From positions 310,001-374,000 of the forward strand of contig NZ_AUKE01000001.1 of assembly GCF_000424585.1 (NCBI RefSeq): DNA of 64,000 bases, in the 5' to 3' direction. Numbering within the stretch: the stretch's first letter is position 1; each line of letters opens with the position of its first letter. Position numbers and translations under genes: made by a program. Shown piece after piece: positions 54,662 to 63,724 of the stretch. This DNA is from Butyrivibrio sp. MC2013. Lineage in GTDB: Bacteria; Bacillota; Clostridia; Lachnospirales; Lachnospiraceae. Under the pieces are notes generated by a model. It did no database searches. It saw only the letters and a program-made list of their open reading frames with translations, and was not told the DNA's origin.

Positions 54662-54694
54662 TTTGATTATATAATTTGATTATATGTAATCAAA
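54662..54694. repeat. TTTGATTATAT repeat and palindrome at the right side of the inserted segment
   Basis: TTTGATTATAT occurs twice in tandem and the second copy is part of TTTGATTATATGTAATCAAA, a perfect palindrome with a 4-nt centre (54675-54694). It lies about 25 bp from the abiEii break near 54718. Confidence 0.65.
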
Positions 54695-54718
54695 CCACTT
54701 TCCGCTTAATATAAGGCT

Positions 54719-55060
54719 TTACTGATATTTATTTCCTTTGTAATCCTGATGATTAAGCTCCGCAATATTGCCTGCAATACCAATCTTTAAACCATCAAGG
54801 TAATTCAGTTTTCCTATAAATCTTTTAATGGAATCATCCGAAAATGAATATCTTATAAAATCAAGGTCAAGATCCTGCGTAGCACGTCTGGCATTCTTAG
54901 AGATACTGCGCATTACGACACCGCCCTTAATTGTGGCATTTCTCCCCATTCCACTCTCTGCAATTGCTTTAAGCACTATATCCTGGCATAGCTTAGCTTC
55001 AGCATTAGCTTCACTATACCCCTCATCTTTAATTTTTACTACTTCATCATGTAAATTCAT
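54719..55060 (-). pseudogene. AbiEii-like toxin, N-terminal half
   Basis: A 113-residue frame with the N-terminal nucleotidyltransferase core: ATIKGGVVMRSISKNARRAT followed by QDLDLDFIRYS, where GG and D-x-D are the catalytic elements of AbiEii. It ends early (NHQDYKGNKYQ) at the start of the inserted segment. The ATG at 55060 follows the abiEi stop by 3 bp with GGAGG inside the last abiEi codons, so the original operon structure is intact on this side. The missing part lies at 52488-52745. Confidence 0.85.
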
Positions 55061-55065
55061 TTATA

Positions 55066-55608
55066 TCAAAGGACCTCCATCTGTATCTGATTCATAATAA
55101 TTTCGCCTTTATGGAACATGTAGGCATAATCTTCTACGAGTCCAAAATCCATCTCTTCGGTGATACGTCGATAATTTTGAATGATTTCTTTATAATAATC
55201 AAAAGGTATTTTGGACCTAAATCTCATCAATTCTACCAGCATACGTTCCCTATTATATATCCTGATGGATATATTATTGTATTGCATTTCTTCAATGCCC
55301 GCCTCAAAAATTTCATCTTTTAAAAAAGATTGTTTTACGCGACTATCTCTAATCCGGCTATCTTCCCTTTTTGTGGCAAGATGAAAATAATCGGGAATTA
55401 CATCTGTAAGAGAGTGATAATAATATGCACTCTTATCAGTAAATACAGCTTTAGGATATTTGCTCATTATTACTTCAATATCTGATATATTACGCCTAGT
55501 AGAATATATTCCCTTTTCTTTCATGAAGATATTTCCACTAAGGATCTCTTTTTTGAGTCTATAGTCGCTCCCGTATTTATCTATACATTCATTGTATGTA
55601 AGAAGCAT
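55066..55608 (-). CDS. AbiEi-like antitoxin (transcriptional regulator)
   Basis: A 180-residue protein matching type IV antitoxin AbiEi. A short N-terminal winged helix is followed by the region YPKAVFTDKSAYYYHSLTDV and a C-terminal part with IRIYNRERMLVELMRFRSKI and YYKEIIQNYR, the usual AbiEi toxin-neutralising region. The ATG at 55608 follows AAAGGAGGG; a longer frame upstream lacks a ribosome-binding site. It is 3 bp from the abiEii start. In characterised AbiE loci AbiEi represses by binding paired inverted repeats, which are present here at 55629-55751. Since abiEii is split, this antitoxin is likely orphaned. Confidence 0.85.
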   Translation of the reverse strand: MLLTYNECIDKYGSDYRLKKEILSGNIFMKEKGIYSTRRNISDIEVIMSKYPKAVFTDKSAYYYHSLTDVIPDYFHLATKREDSRIRDSRVKQSFLKDEIFEAGIEEMQYNNISIRIYNRERMLVELMRFRSKIPFDYYKEIIQNYRRITEEMDFGLVEDYAYMFHKGEIIMNQIQMEVL

Positions 55609-55628
55609 ATCTACCCTCCTTTTTAAGC

Positions 55629-55751
55629 AAACATACACACGACATCATTCTTGTGTGTATGTTTACTTTAATTATAGGATATCTTCTGCTCACTCGCAAC
55701 ACAAATTTGAGTAAACATACACACGACACGCCTCTGGTGTGTATATTTACT
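55629..55751. promoter_or_regulatory. Two inverted-repeat AbiEi operators
   Basis: IR1 55629-55664: AAACATACACAC and GTGTGTATGTTT around 12 bp. IR2 55710-55751: AGTAAACATACACAC and GTGTGTATATTTACT with one mismatch. Two inverted repeats upstream of abiEi match the known cooperative AbiEi autorepression architecture. Confidence 0.8.
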
Positions 55752-55766
55752 TCAATAACATACCTC

Positions 55767-56198
55767 CCTAACTATACATTCTGCGGCTGGGAGCCAACAT
55801 CAGAATACGAGGGAAAATATCTAAAAAGAAATAAATCCGGATATGTAACCCAGATTAAAGCAGGAAACATAATGGACCTGGATTTGAGGCCTGTCTTCAA
55901 ACCAACCAGGTTCAAGCTGGTCATCAATCCGAATGGTAAGACCATTGAATATAACGGCCAGAAATACACCAAAGCCTTTGCCCCTTTTGATACATATCTG
56001 TACTACGATGTAGATCAGGCGAAACTAGACCAGCTCTTTCATGCTATAGTCTATTGCGATGAAGAGGGCGAACTTAGGCGTCCTGATTACAGCTACGACG
56101 CCAAAGGCCGAAATATGTGCGATGTATACGAACCCCTGATTCCTTCAAAGGATGGTGCAACTATTACTCTGTATGTACAACGGATTATCGAGGACTGA
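55767..56198 (+). pseudogene. Inverted duplicate of the surface-protein gene 3' end
   Basis: Homologous to the last 138 codons of the gene at 49221-51716 but on the plus strand, starting mid-sequence (LPNYTFCGWEPTSEYEGKYL). It has no start codon or ribosome-binding site of its own in the homologous part; the 5' boundary abuts the AbiEi operator IR2. Its last third is diverged (CDEEGELRRPDYSYDAKGRN against RDEEGRQMLPDYSYDAKGKK) and the stop is displaced to RIIED. It reads as a duplicated fragment, or as a silent alternative C-terminal cassette. Confidence 0.8.
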
Positions 56199-56207
56199 GT
56201 CAAGGGG

Positions 56208-56245
56208 ACGTGAGTCAAGGGGACGTAACAAATTGACTCACTGAT
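56208..56245. repeat. GAGTCAAGGGGACGT tandem phrase
   Basis: GAGTCAAGGGGACGT is followed directly by a second GAGTCAAGGGGACGTAACA and a closing ATTGACTC. Related copies are at 31656-31703 (perfect hairpin) and 47629-47652 (minus strand), with fragments at 29586 and 27230. Confidence 0.55.
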
Positions 56246-56253
56246 AGAAAAGA

Positions 56254-56282
56254 GGGCCCCGGGACAATTTGTCCCGGGGTCC
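56254..56282 (-). terminator. Terminator of the 1987-residue surface protein
   Basis: On the minus strand GGACCCCGGGACA pairs with TGTCCCGGGGCCC and is followed by TCTTTTCT. It lies 35 bp after the stop at 56318. Confidence 0.75.
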
Positions 56283-56317
56283 TTCAAATTAATCAATTAT
56301 CAGTTACTTGGAAAGCA

Positions 56318-59300
56318 TTAAATACCGCCTGTTGTCCTTACAGACTTCATTACGCTCCAACCGCCTTCATAATCGGGCTTTCCGTCTTCAGACTGAGAAT
56401 CTACAACTATAGGTCTTACTCTTACGTAGTACTCTTTACCGGCTGCTACAGGTGTGCCCTCTGCATTGCTTATAGTATACGGTCCGTCTGCATCATAATC
56501 TACAACTTTAGAATATGTAGCACCCTTTCTGAAGCTGATCGATGTTGAATACTCAATCTCATACTTGCACTGAGCATTGCCCTCGAACTTTACGTTAAAG
56601 CTTGTGGCTGCAGGTGTTCCGATCGTTACCTCAACATCTTCAGGTCTCTCCCAGATAGGATAGAATGTTACTGTTGAACCCTTCTTGGGATTGATGGATG
56701 TCTTGGTGATATCCTGCTTGCCAGCCTTGTCATAAGCATATCCTGTGCAGATATAGCCATTCTTCTCGACATTGATAACCTTATTGTTATTGTCGATGAA
56801 CGCTACCTTCAGGGCTTCTGCATTGGCTTTAACAAAGATATTTCTGTTGTAGGAAATAGGATTCTCAAGACCATCACTATATGTGAAGCCTGTTGTGATC
56901 TTGTTTCCTGCTTCATATCTGTGTCCGCCGTTAGGATCAAATGCTGCTGTAACCTTTTCTGCCTTGAATATTGCACGGAGATTTACATCTGCATCATTGC
57001 CCTTCTTGATGACTGTTACATAATTGCCGCTCATGGTTACGCTCTGTTTATCAGCACCTGCATTGAGCAGTTCCCATCCTACAAATGTATATCCGGGAAC
57101 ACTGGGTTTTTCAAGTGTTACCTTCTTACCAAAGGTAAGGGCCTTATTCTTGTACAGAGCCTTCCATGCCTTGCTGACCTTAGTAGCGCTTTCAGGCTGC
57201 AGTGTAGCCTTCAGTGTATCGTATTCAGTGCCACTTGTGATCAGAACTTCGTTATCAAGGATTGCAAAAGCATCTATAGCCTTATTGACATGCTTGGTGT
57301 TGTTGAGTTCCCAGATAGCATATACTTTGACATTCTGCTTATTCTTGGTACCAAGTGTGCACATCTCAAGAGCTTCTGCAGCAGTATCTGTGAGCATCTT
57401 CTTGCCCTTCTTGTCGGCAGCAAAGCCTACGAATGTATATCCGTTCTTCTGCCATCCAAGACCTGCGATAGTCTCTGTCTGAGAAGCATTATACTCAACA
57501 CTGTATGCCGCAGCCTTAGTTACTTCCTGGCCATCCTTTACTACATTACTGCCATTAGGATAGATCTTAACATTGAAGTTAACCTCTGCAAAATTAGCAG
57601 TTACTACGATATCACCCTTAGTGGTCTGTGCCTTGATAGCTTTGACCAGCTTCTTGGAAGTGGTATAAGTAGTGGTTGTATCTCCGTTAAGTGTCCAACC
57701 TGTGAACTTGTATCCGGGCCACTTAGGTGTCGGGAACTTACTTACGCTCTTAGCCTTATATGTCTTAGGATACTTCTGCTGGTCATTGGCATGGAGATTA
57801 TCATACTCAATATTGTAAAGGTTGCTGGAACTCCAGAATACATATACCTTTACGATACCTTCTTCGCTGAGAACCGCATCTCCAAACTTGGTAGCAGAAT
57901 AGTAGTTCTTAAGATTGAGATTCTTTGTATATTTGCCCTTGCTATTCTTCATGCGGATCTTGCTGGCTGCCTTGTCACCATTATTGCCTCTCTGAAGAGC
58001 AAGTGCTCCGGCTGCCAGGTTGACCTTCTGACCATATTTAGCCCTTTCGCCATATACATCGCTATAGAATACGCTTCTGGTCTCGTCGTCAGCATCGATG
58101 AATTCGATGTCATATTCAACAGGAACCCAGATAGCTGTAAGCTTAGCTTTGCCATAGCTTGCAGGATCTACGCTATAAACACCATTAGCATCAGCTGTTA
58201 CTGTGACGTTTGCATTGGAGATTGTCCATCCGCCAAATGTATAACCCTTCTTGGTAGGTGTCTGAAGAGCTACGCCTGTACCTGTCTTATAGGACTTGGG
58301 CTCAGACTTCTTTACCTTGCCCTTCTTAAGGTCATAGCTAAGCTTGTAGCTGTTTGCTGCCCACTGGCCATAAAGAGTTACATTATCTTCCAGCTTGGTG
58401 ATAGATGCATCAACTGCATATTTTGTGCCCTTGCCATCAGCCTGAGTATTGAAAGAGGACAGTGTATATCCGTTTCTCTTGAAAGGTGAACCATCTTCCT
58501 TGTTTGCTTCTGCAACAAATGCGCCAAGATCGAAGCTCTCATCATAAGGATGAGCACCTTCAAGAACTACTGTTTCAGCACCATCAATGTTCTGGTTGTA
58601 AGAAATGGATGCTGTGGAAACAGTATACTTTGCATACAGTGTAGCTGAGTAAAGCTTACCTGTTCTTCCTACGTTGAGGTATCCGGGGCCAAAGCCAGCA
58701 GCTGTAGAGATATTACTTGTATCATCATCCTTGTCAACATACCAATAATCAAATGTAAAGCCCTTCTTATAAGGATTAGGTATAGCAACAAATGATGTAA
58801 TATCGTTAGTTGTGTAAGAAGAGATGCGATCTACGATCTTCTTCTTATCAGCAGCTGTTGAGATATTATCGGAAGCAAATACGCCGCCATTGGTATCGAG
58901 CTTAACGGAATATGTTTCAGGCTTCCACTCTGCTGTCAGCTTTACATAATCGTCGTTTGTAGTAGACAGACTCTGGAGCACATCTCCTGTCTTATAGGAC
59001 TTGCCATTGGAGCACTTCCAGCCTGACAGTGTATATCCTACTCTTGTAAACTCTTCACCAGTCAGTGTATACTTGTCGCCTACCAGAAGTTCAGTAGTAT
59101 AACCTGTATAGTAGTAGGACTTTGATCCATGGTTAACGGTTGCTGATGTGATTCCGCCAAGTACGTCAGTATCGATATCAGATACAGCAACACCGTCGCC
59201 TATATCAAAGATCACATTATAGCTTGCAACATCCCATTTAGCATAGAGCTTCATCTCAGCTGCGGGGATGAGCGCTGAAGTGATATCAACTTTGGTGCTA

Positions 59301-62281
59301 GGCTCAAGTGATGCGTCTACTGCTCCAGATGCTGTAAGAGCCCAGCCCTTAAATTCGTAACCTGCAGGAGCTGCAAAACCACATTCTTCATTGTCTGGTA
59401 CAATTGCTGTGTCGCCTACAAATGTAGCCAGTGTAAAGGTCTGGTCTGCCCTAACATCTGTACCATAATTGCTGTTAAAGATAACAGACTTAGCTGCGCC
59501 CTTCCACCTAGCCTTCAGTGCCAAAGTGTTTCCTGTTAATACATTCTTATCTACTACTGTTGAAGCTGTTGCCTGATACTCTACGTCATCAACTGTATAG
59601 AACCATCCAACAAATGTAAAGTCGGTTGTTCCGGAGCTGACATACTCAGGAGTCTCAGTGAATCTCAGAACCTTGCCAAGTGATGTGCCGTAAGCTACAG
59701 TCTCATTTGCGCTGCCCTGATAACCGCCATTGTAATTGAATGCTACGGTTTCATTATCCGGTGTCCACTTAGCATAAACAGTGATGCCCTTCTGAATATC
59801 GGAATTGCTAACTGCCAGAGTCCAAGGGCCTGAACCTGTAAGGGGTTCTTCAAACTTGGAATCCTTATACCATCCGTTAAATGTGTAGAAGTCCTTAACG
59901 GGTGCATAGAAGGTAATAGTCTTGGGAGTTTCTCCGGTAACATCTGCAAGCACGTTTGCAGGGTTCTTGGAGTCATTGGTAGCGCCTTCAAGGCCCTTGT
60001 AAGTTACCGTATAATATCTACCTGTTGTCTTGGGTGTCCACTTAGCATAGAAGGTAATGCCTTCTGTATCTGTGGACTTGATGGTATATTCATATGCATT
60101 ATCAACGCCTGTCTTAGCAGGAACAGCTTTCTTGAATTCCTTATCTGTATACCATCCGCCGAAGTCATAGTCAGCCTTAGTTACTTCTGCTTTAGTAAGG
60201 GTGATTGTTGCAGGAGTAGCTACACCGGCATTGTTTATAGTATATGTTGTAGAGCCATCTCTTGTTGAAATACCGCCGTTAAGTTCAAATTCATATGTAT
60301 GTGTTTCAGCAGTCCATGTAGCTGTTACTGTGAAAGCTGTAGCGGGTATATCAGCTTTCTTGATAGTTACATTACCATCTTTATCAATTGTATTAGTTCC
60401 TGTTGCAATTGCCTCGGCATTATTGATCTTGAAACCTGCAAACTCATAGTTCACACGTGTAGGAGCTTTAACAACAAGATCTGCGCCATATGTAGCTTTG
60501 CCAGGTCTGTCTGTTGACCACTTTACAGGGTAAACAGTTGTGCTATCACTTGTCTCAGCATCTTTCCAAGTGATATTACTGCTTATAGGAGTGAGCTTTG
60601 CATATAATGAAAGTGCACCTGTCTTATTCTTGGTGTCAAATACGTACAATCCATCAGAATTCTTGGAAAGTGCATAAGCGCTCTCGAGAGAAGCTTCTGT
60701 GAACCATCCGCCAAACTCATATCCTGCTCCCAGTGTTGCAGATACAGATATTGCTGGAACAAGAACCTGTGTGGTTCCTGTAGCATATGTTGTTGCAACT
60801 CCGGTACCCTCGCCAACAATCTGAGTTGCCTCCAGATGAGTTGTTGCTCCGGCTTCGGATGTAGGATCAACTTTGAAATATTTAAGAGCATTGCTGTTTG
60901 CTGTAAGCTTTGCATACAGTTTCAGATTCTTAACGCCATCTGAACCTACTGTGCATTTTCCATCAGTGGTGTCATTGATTGTTAGTAATCCTGTTTTTGC
61001 ACCTTCTGTATCAAATAATACAGCTGTATTATCCTTAGAATAATACCATCCATCAAATGTATATCCGGGTTTGGATATTGCAGGAAGCGTTATTGCTCCA
61101 CCTTCAATTTCTGAATAACTGAATACTTTACCACCATCAGTGGTTCCGCCATTAATAGTTCCGTTAGCTGTATCATATTCAGGATAGAATGCTGTCTTAC
61201 TGAATACTGAACCTTCAGGAGTTACATATGTGATCCTGTAGCGGTTGTCAGTATAAGCTGCCTGGAATACAGCATCAAAACCGTCCTCATAGTTTGCATC
61301 CAAGAATTCAGATGTGAAGCTTGCTACTTGTCCACTCTCTGTAGTAGCGATAGAAGCTCCTGCTTCTGCGTTCAGGAATACCCATCTTCCATCACTTCTA
61401 CCGTTGACAGCGGGAACAGAAGGAAGTGTTACTGCATTTTCACCTGTTAAAGGGGCATTGGAAACAGCATCTTCATACTCTACCCAACCTGTTGAATCAA
61501 CAGCAGCAGTTACTTCAGCGTAGTACTTACCGGATTGAGCATAGCTATCTGAAGTCAACGTATATACCAGTCCGTTTTGAGCATGCTCATACTTGCCTGA
61601 TACTACTGTGCCATCTACATGTACATTAGTTATTGTTGCTTGTGTAGGTAAAGACCAAACAGATACTGCTTCAGGACCGGCCCCTTCGAAATCTTCTTGC
61701 GTAGCAAGTCTAAATGTATAGGGGCTTCCAGTAGTTCCTAAGCCTTCTCTTATGTATATACCCTCATATTCCCCGGGATCTTCAACTAAAGGCGTTTCAG
61801 TACCAGGGGTATAATACGTCATATTTGCTTGAGCTTCGCCAGAAGCTGTAATATACTCACCTTCTACCTCGGAATAATACTTGCCTGTTACGGAATCGCC
61901 AGTAATCGTTGCGGTAACAGGGAATTCTGTAGGAAGTCTGTAATATCTAGTTCCACTTGTGTAAGTGCCTTCGGCTGCCTCATAAGTATACGGACCTCCA
62001 TCATCTCCGCTTCTTGTATAATATGCAGATACGTCTGTTCCAGCCACTTCATCTGAAGGAGATACTAACCCAACAGCAGTTGGCGCACCCGTAGGTGATA
62101 AGCTTTCACCATTTGCGTCATAAAAATGATAAGTCAGTTTATTCGCTGTTAATATTGGAGTCGGTGTTCCCGTTGGTGCCGCCTCCGCAAACCTTCCCGG
62201 CGTGCCGGGTACCCCCGAGGTGAATGCAAGCATTACTGCAAGTGCAGCACTGAGCACTCTACTTAGAGATCTTTTTCTCAT
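56318..62281 (-). CDS. Large secreted InlB-repeat protein
   Basis: A 1987-residue secreted protein. The signal peptide is about residues 1-33 (VLSAALAVMLAFTSGVPGTP, then GRFAEAAP). After an N-terminal region of about 280 residues it carries roughly sixteen InlB/Listeria-Bacteroides-type repeats with the core Y-x-F-x-G-W (YTFDGWYYSK, YEFGGWFTEAS, YDFGGWYTDKEF, YTFNGWYKDSKF, FTFVGWFYTVDD, YEFKGWALTASG, YTLSGWKCSNGK, YTFGGWTISNAN, YKFTGWTLNGD and others). A final fibronectin-like domain (YYVRVRPIVVDSQSEDGKPD) ends MKSVRTTGGI. There is no sorting signal. The ATG at 62281 follows AAAGGAG; the in-frame ATG at 62317 has none. An adhesin or matrix protein is the likely role. Confidence 0.88.
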   Translation of the reverse strand: MRKRSLSRVLSAALAVMLAFTSGVPGTPGRFAEAAPTGTPTPILTANKLTYHFYDANGESLSPTGAPTAVGLVSPSDEVAGTDVSAYYTRSGDDGGPYTYEAAEGTYTSGTRYYRLPTEFPVTATITGDSVTGKYYSEVEGEYITASGEAQANMTYYTPGTETPLVEDPGEYEGIYIREGLGTTGSPYTFRLATQEDFEGAGPEAVSVWSLPTQATITNVHVDGTVVSGKYEHAQNGLVYTLTSDSYAQSGKYYAEVTAAVDSTGWVEYEDAVSNAPLTGENAVTLPSVPAVNGRSDGRWVFLNAEAGASIATTESGQVASFTSEFLDANYEDGFDAVFQAAYTDNRYRITYVTPEGSVFSKTAFYPEYDTANGTINGGTTDGGKVFSYSEIEGGAITLPAISKPGYTFDGWYYSKDNTAVLFDTEGAKTGLLTINDTTDGKCTVGSDGVKNLKLYAKLTANSNALKYFKVDPTSEAGATTHLEATQIVGEGTGVATTYATGTTQVLVPAISVSATLGAGYEFGGWFTEASLESAYALSKNSDGLYVFDTKNKTGALSLYAKLTPISSNITWKDAETSDSTTVYPVKWSTDRPGKATYGADLVVKAPTRVNYEFAGFKINNAEAIATGTNTIDKDGNVTIKKADIPATAFTVTATWTAETHTYEFELNGGISTRDGSTTYTINNAGVATPATITLTKAEVTKADYDFGGWYTDKEFKKAVPAKTGVDNAYEYTIKSTDTEGITFYAKWTPKTTGRYYTVTYKGLEGATNDSKNPANVLADVTGETPKTITFYAPVKDFYTFNGWYKDSKFEEPLTGSGPWTLAVSNSDIQKGITVYAKWTPDNETVAFNYNGGYQGSANETVAYGTSLGKVLRFTETPEYVSSGTTDFTFVGWFYTVDDVEYQATASTVVDKNVLTGNTLALKARWKGAAKSVIFNSNYGTDVRADQTFTLATFVGDTAIVPDNEECGFAAPAGYEFKGWALTASGAVDASLEPSTKVDITSALIPAAEMKLYAKWDVASYNVIFDIGDGVAVSDIDTDVLGGITSATVNHGSKSYYYTGYTTELLVGDKYTLTGEEFTRVGYTLSGWKCSNGKSYKTGDVLQSLSTTNDDYVKLTAEWKPETYSVKLDTNGGVFASDNISTAADKKKIVDRISSYTTNDITSFVAIPNPYKKGFTFDYWYVDKDDDTSNISTAAGFGPGYLNVGRTGKLYSATLYAKYTVSTASISYNQNIDGAETVVLEGAHPYDESFDLGAFVAEANKEDGSPFKRNGYTLSSFNTQADGKGTKYAVDASITKLEDNVTLYGQWAANSYKLSYDLKKGKVKKSEPKSYKTGTGVALQTPTKKGYTFGGWTISNANVTVTADANGVYSVDPASYGKAKLTAIWVPVEYDIEFIDADDETRSVFYSDVYGERAKYGQKVNLAAGALALQRGNNGDKAASKIRMKNSKGKYTKNLNLKNYYSATKFGDAVLSEEGIVKVYVFWSSSNLYNIEYDNLHANDQQKYPKTYKAKSVSKFPTPKWPGYKFTGWTLNGDTTTTYTTSKKLVKAIKAQTTKGDIVVTANFAEVNFNVKIYPNGSNVVKDGQEVTKAAAYSVEYNASQTETIAGLGWQKNGYTFVGFAADKKGKKMLTDTAAEALEMCTLGTKNKQNVKVYAIWELNNTKHVNKAIDAFAILDNEVLITSGTEYDTLKATLQPESATKVSKAWKALYKNKALTFGKKVTLEKPSVPGYTFVGWELLNAGADKQSVTMSGNYVTVIKKGNDADVNLRAIFKAEKVTAAFDPNGGHRYEAGNKITTGFTYSDGLENPISYNRNIFVKANAEALKVAFIDNNNKVINVEKNGYICTGYAYDKAGKQDITKTSINPKKGSTVTFYPIWERPEDVEVTIGTPAATSFNVKFEGNAQCKYEIEYSTSISFRKGATYSKVVDYDADGPYTISNAEGTPVAAGKEYYVRVRPIVVDSQSEDGKPDYEGGWSVMKSVRTTGGI

Positions 62282-62592
62282 ATGGTTTTTCTCCTTTCGC
62301 AATATGCTTTTTCTCACCGGCCATCCTTGCCGGTGAAAACAACATGCTATAACTTGAAAAAAGATAACACTTACTGCTTTCCAGTCTACTGTGCGCTAAT
62401 CCCGCGTTTAGTGAAGACTTGATTCCACCTCCTTTTGATATTTGACAAGCGCACAACATTTGATGATTGCTCTCTCTTTTTCGGTTAAATAAATTGAAAT
62501 AGAAAGGGGCTGGCGTAAAAATATTTAACGAAAATTTTTTAATATTTTTAGCATTATGAACAATTGACTATTTTTATAGAAGATTGCACAAG

Positions 62593-62625
62593 AAAAAAAC
62601 TCCTTATCACATCAGTGATAAGGAG
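62593..62625 (-). terminator. Terminator of tRNA-Lys
   Basis: On the minus strand CTCCTTATCAC pairs perfectly with GTGATAAGGAG around TGAT and is followed by a run of T. It lies 24 bp after the tRNA 3' end. The stretch 62282-62592 (leader of the 1987-residue gene) otherwise holds a hairpin TCACCGGC...GCCGGTGA (62316-62337) and an isolated AAAGGAGGTG near 62430. Confidence 0.85.
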
Positions 62626-62648
62626 CCTCATAAAATCAATATCTTTAG

Positions 62649-62721
62649 TGCGCTGCCAGGGTCTCGAACCCTGGACAACCTGATTAAGAGTCAGGTGCTC
62701 TACCAACTGAGCTAGCAGCGC
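62649..62721 (-). tRNA. tRNA-Lys (CTT)
   Basis: A 73-nt cloverleaf. Acceptor GCGCTGC pairs with GCAGCGC, discriminator A. D-arm GCTC-AGTTGGTA-GAGC, anticodon arm CCTGA-CTCTTAA-TCAGG with anticodon CTT, T-arm CAGGG-TTCGAGA-CCCTG. The 3' CCA is not encoded. A terminator follows. Confidence 0.97.
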
Positions 62722-63050
62722 ATATATGTGAACGCCACCGCAGTGACGACAGTTATAATTTATACCACTTTTCCGAAACTAATGCAAGCCCTTTTTGGAA
62801 TCTTTTTTTATAATAACATGCATTTTCTTTAGCGGACCCTTACACACTGACCTCTGTTTTTCCCTCCGTCCACGGAATCGCCATAAAGATCGCTTGTCTT
62901 TTATTATTTGTCAAAGCCTTATCAGAGTAGGCATCCAGCCATACCATGCAATCGTTTTATGTCAATAATTTTATATATAATTATTTAATCTATCCAAGTT
63001 TTGTAGTATTATTAATACATCTAATTATCTATAAAGCAAGGATGGATCCT

Positions 63051-63641
63051 ATGTATAAAGGAAAAAATAAAACGGCGCTGTCTTCTCTTGAAAAGATCTC
63101 AACTGCCCTATATGAACTCCTGAAGACACATCCATACTCATCTATTTCAATCAGTTCTATATGCGAAAAAGCCGGGCTCTCCCGTCAAACCTTCTATTCA
63201 TTGTTTGATAACAAGGATGAAGCAGCCTGTTATCTAATGGGAACTACCAGTAATTTCTTGCGCAGTGATTTATATCAAACCCGAGGCGATAACAGCCTGT
63301 GGGATATATGCGTAAGCTATGCTCATTTCCTCATTACTCACAAGGACCCACTGCATATACTCTTTATTGATAACAAGCTGGCCCCTCTCTTTTACAGATC
63401 AATTCGCGATGTCATAATAAACGATCCGAAAACGATCATACTTCTCAGAAATACTACAGACTCTCAGGAGCTTGCAGATCCGGAATTGTATGCCTCATAC
63501 TGGGCATCCTGTCTAAGCGGTTTTGCAGCAACAGTCTACAGAAATTGGGACGATAGTATTAACGAGGCTCTTTTGGCCAAGAGGTTTTATTTCTACTTGT
63601 CCGGAGATTTTGCTAAAGGTCGTTTTAAAGAACTGCAATAA
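63051..63641 (+). CDS. TetR/AcrR-family transcriptional regulator
   Basis: A 196-residue regulator. The N-terminal helix-turn-helix (KISTALYELLKTHPYSSISI, then SSICEKAGLSRQTFYSLFDN) is the TetR signature, with recognition helix SRQTFYSLF. The C-terminal domain resembles the TetR_C group seen with DUF-type ligand-binding regulators. AAGGATGG lies 5 bp before the ATG at 63051; the in-frame ATG at 63042 is inside that site and the open frame to 62946 has no site. It is divergent from tRNA-Lys and converges with the DtxR-like gene. The target genes are not in the window. Confidence 0.88.
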   Translation: MYKGKNKTALSSLEKISTALYELLKTHPYSSISISSICEKAGLSRQTFYSLFDNKDEAACYLMGTTSNFLRSDLYQTRGDNSLWDICVSYAHFLITHKDPLHILFIDNKLAPLFYRSIRDVIINDPKTIILLRNTTDSQELADPELYASYWASCLSGFAATVYRNWDDSINEALLAKRFYFYLSGDFAKGRFKELQ

Positions 63642-63643
63642 AA

Positions 63644-63672
63644 ATAACCGGCGGCCATGAACCACCGGTTAT
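63644..63672. terminator. Hairpin between converging TetR and DtxR-like genes
   Basis: ATAACCGG pairs with CCGGTTAT, with an inner GG/CC pair after one mismatch. T-tracts are weak on both sides, so termination is likely but not strong. Confidence 0.6.
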
Positions 63673-63724
63673 ACTTATGCCTTTTAGATCTGCTATAGCT
63701 CCATTATGTCATATATGAAAAAGA

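Noticed and set aside
55653-56198. Intact 181-residue protein starting at 55653
   Set aside because: The first ~38 codons overlap the AbiEi operators and match nothing; only the part from 55767 is homologous to the surface protein, so it is treated as a fragment.
56921-58489. 522-codon open frame on the plus strand antisense to the 1987-residue gene
   Set aside because: It is a shadow of the repetitive, codon-biased coding strand: very Cys/Ile/Leu-rich, no ribosome-binding site, no recognisable domain.
62259-62459. 66-codon minus-strand frame over the leader of the 1987-residue gene
   Set aside because: It overlaps the true start out of frame, and its AAAGGAGGTG is not followed by a start codon. 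No family resemblance.
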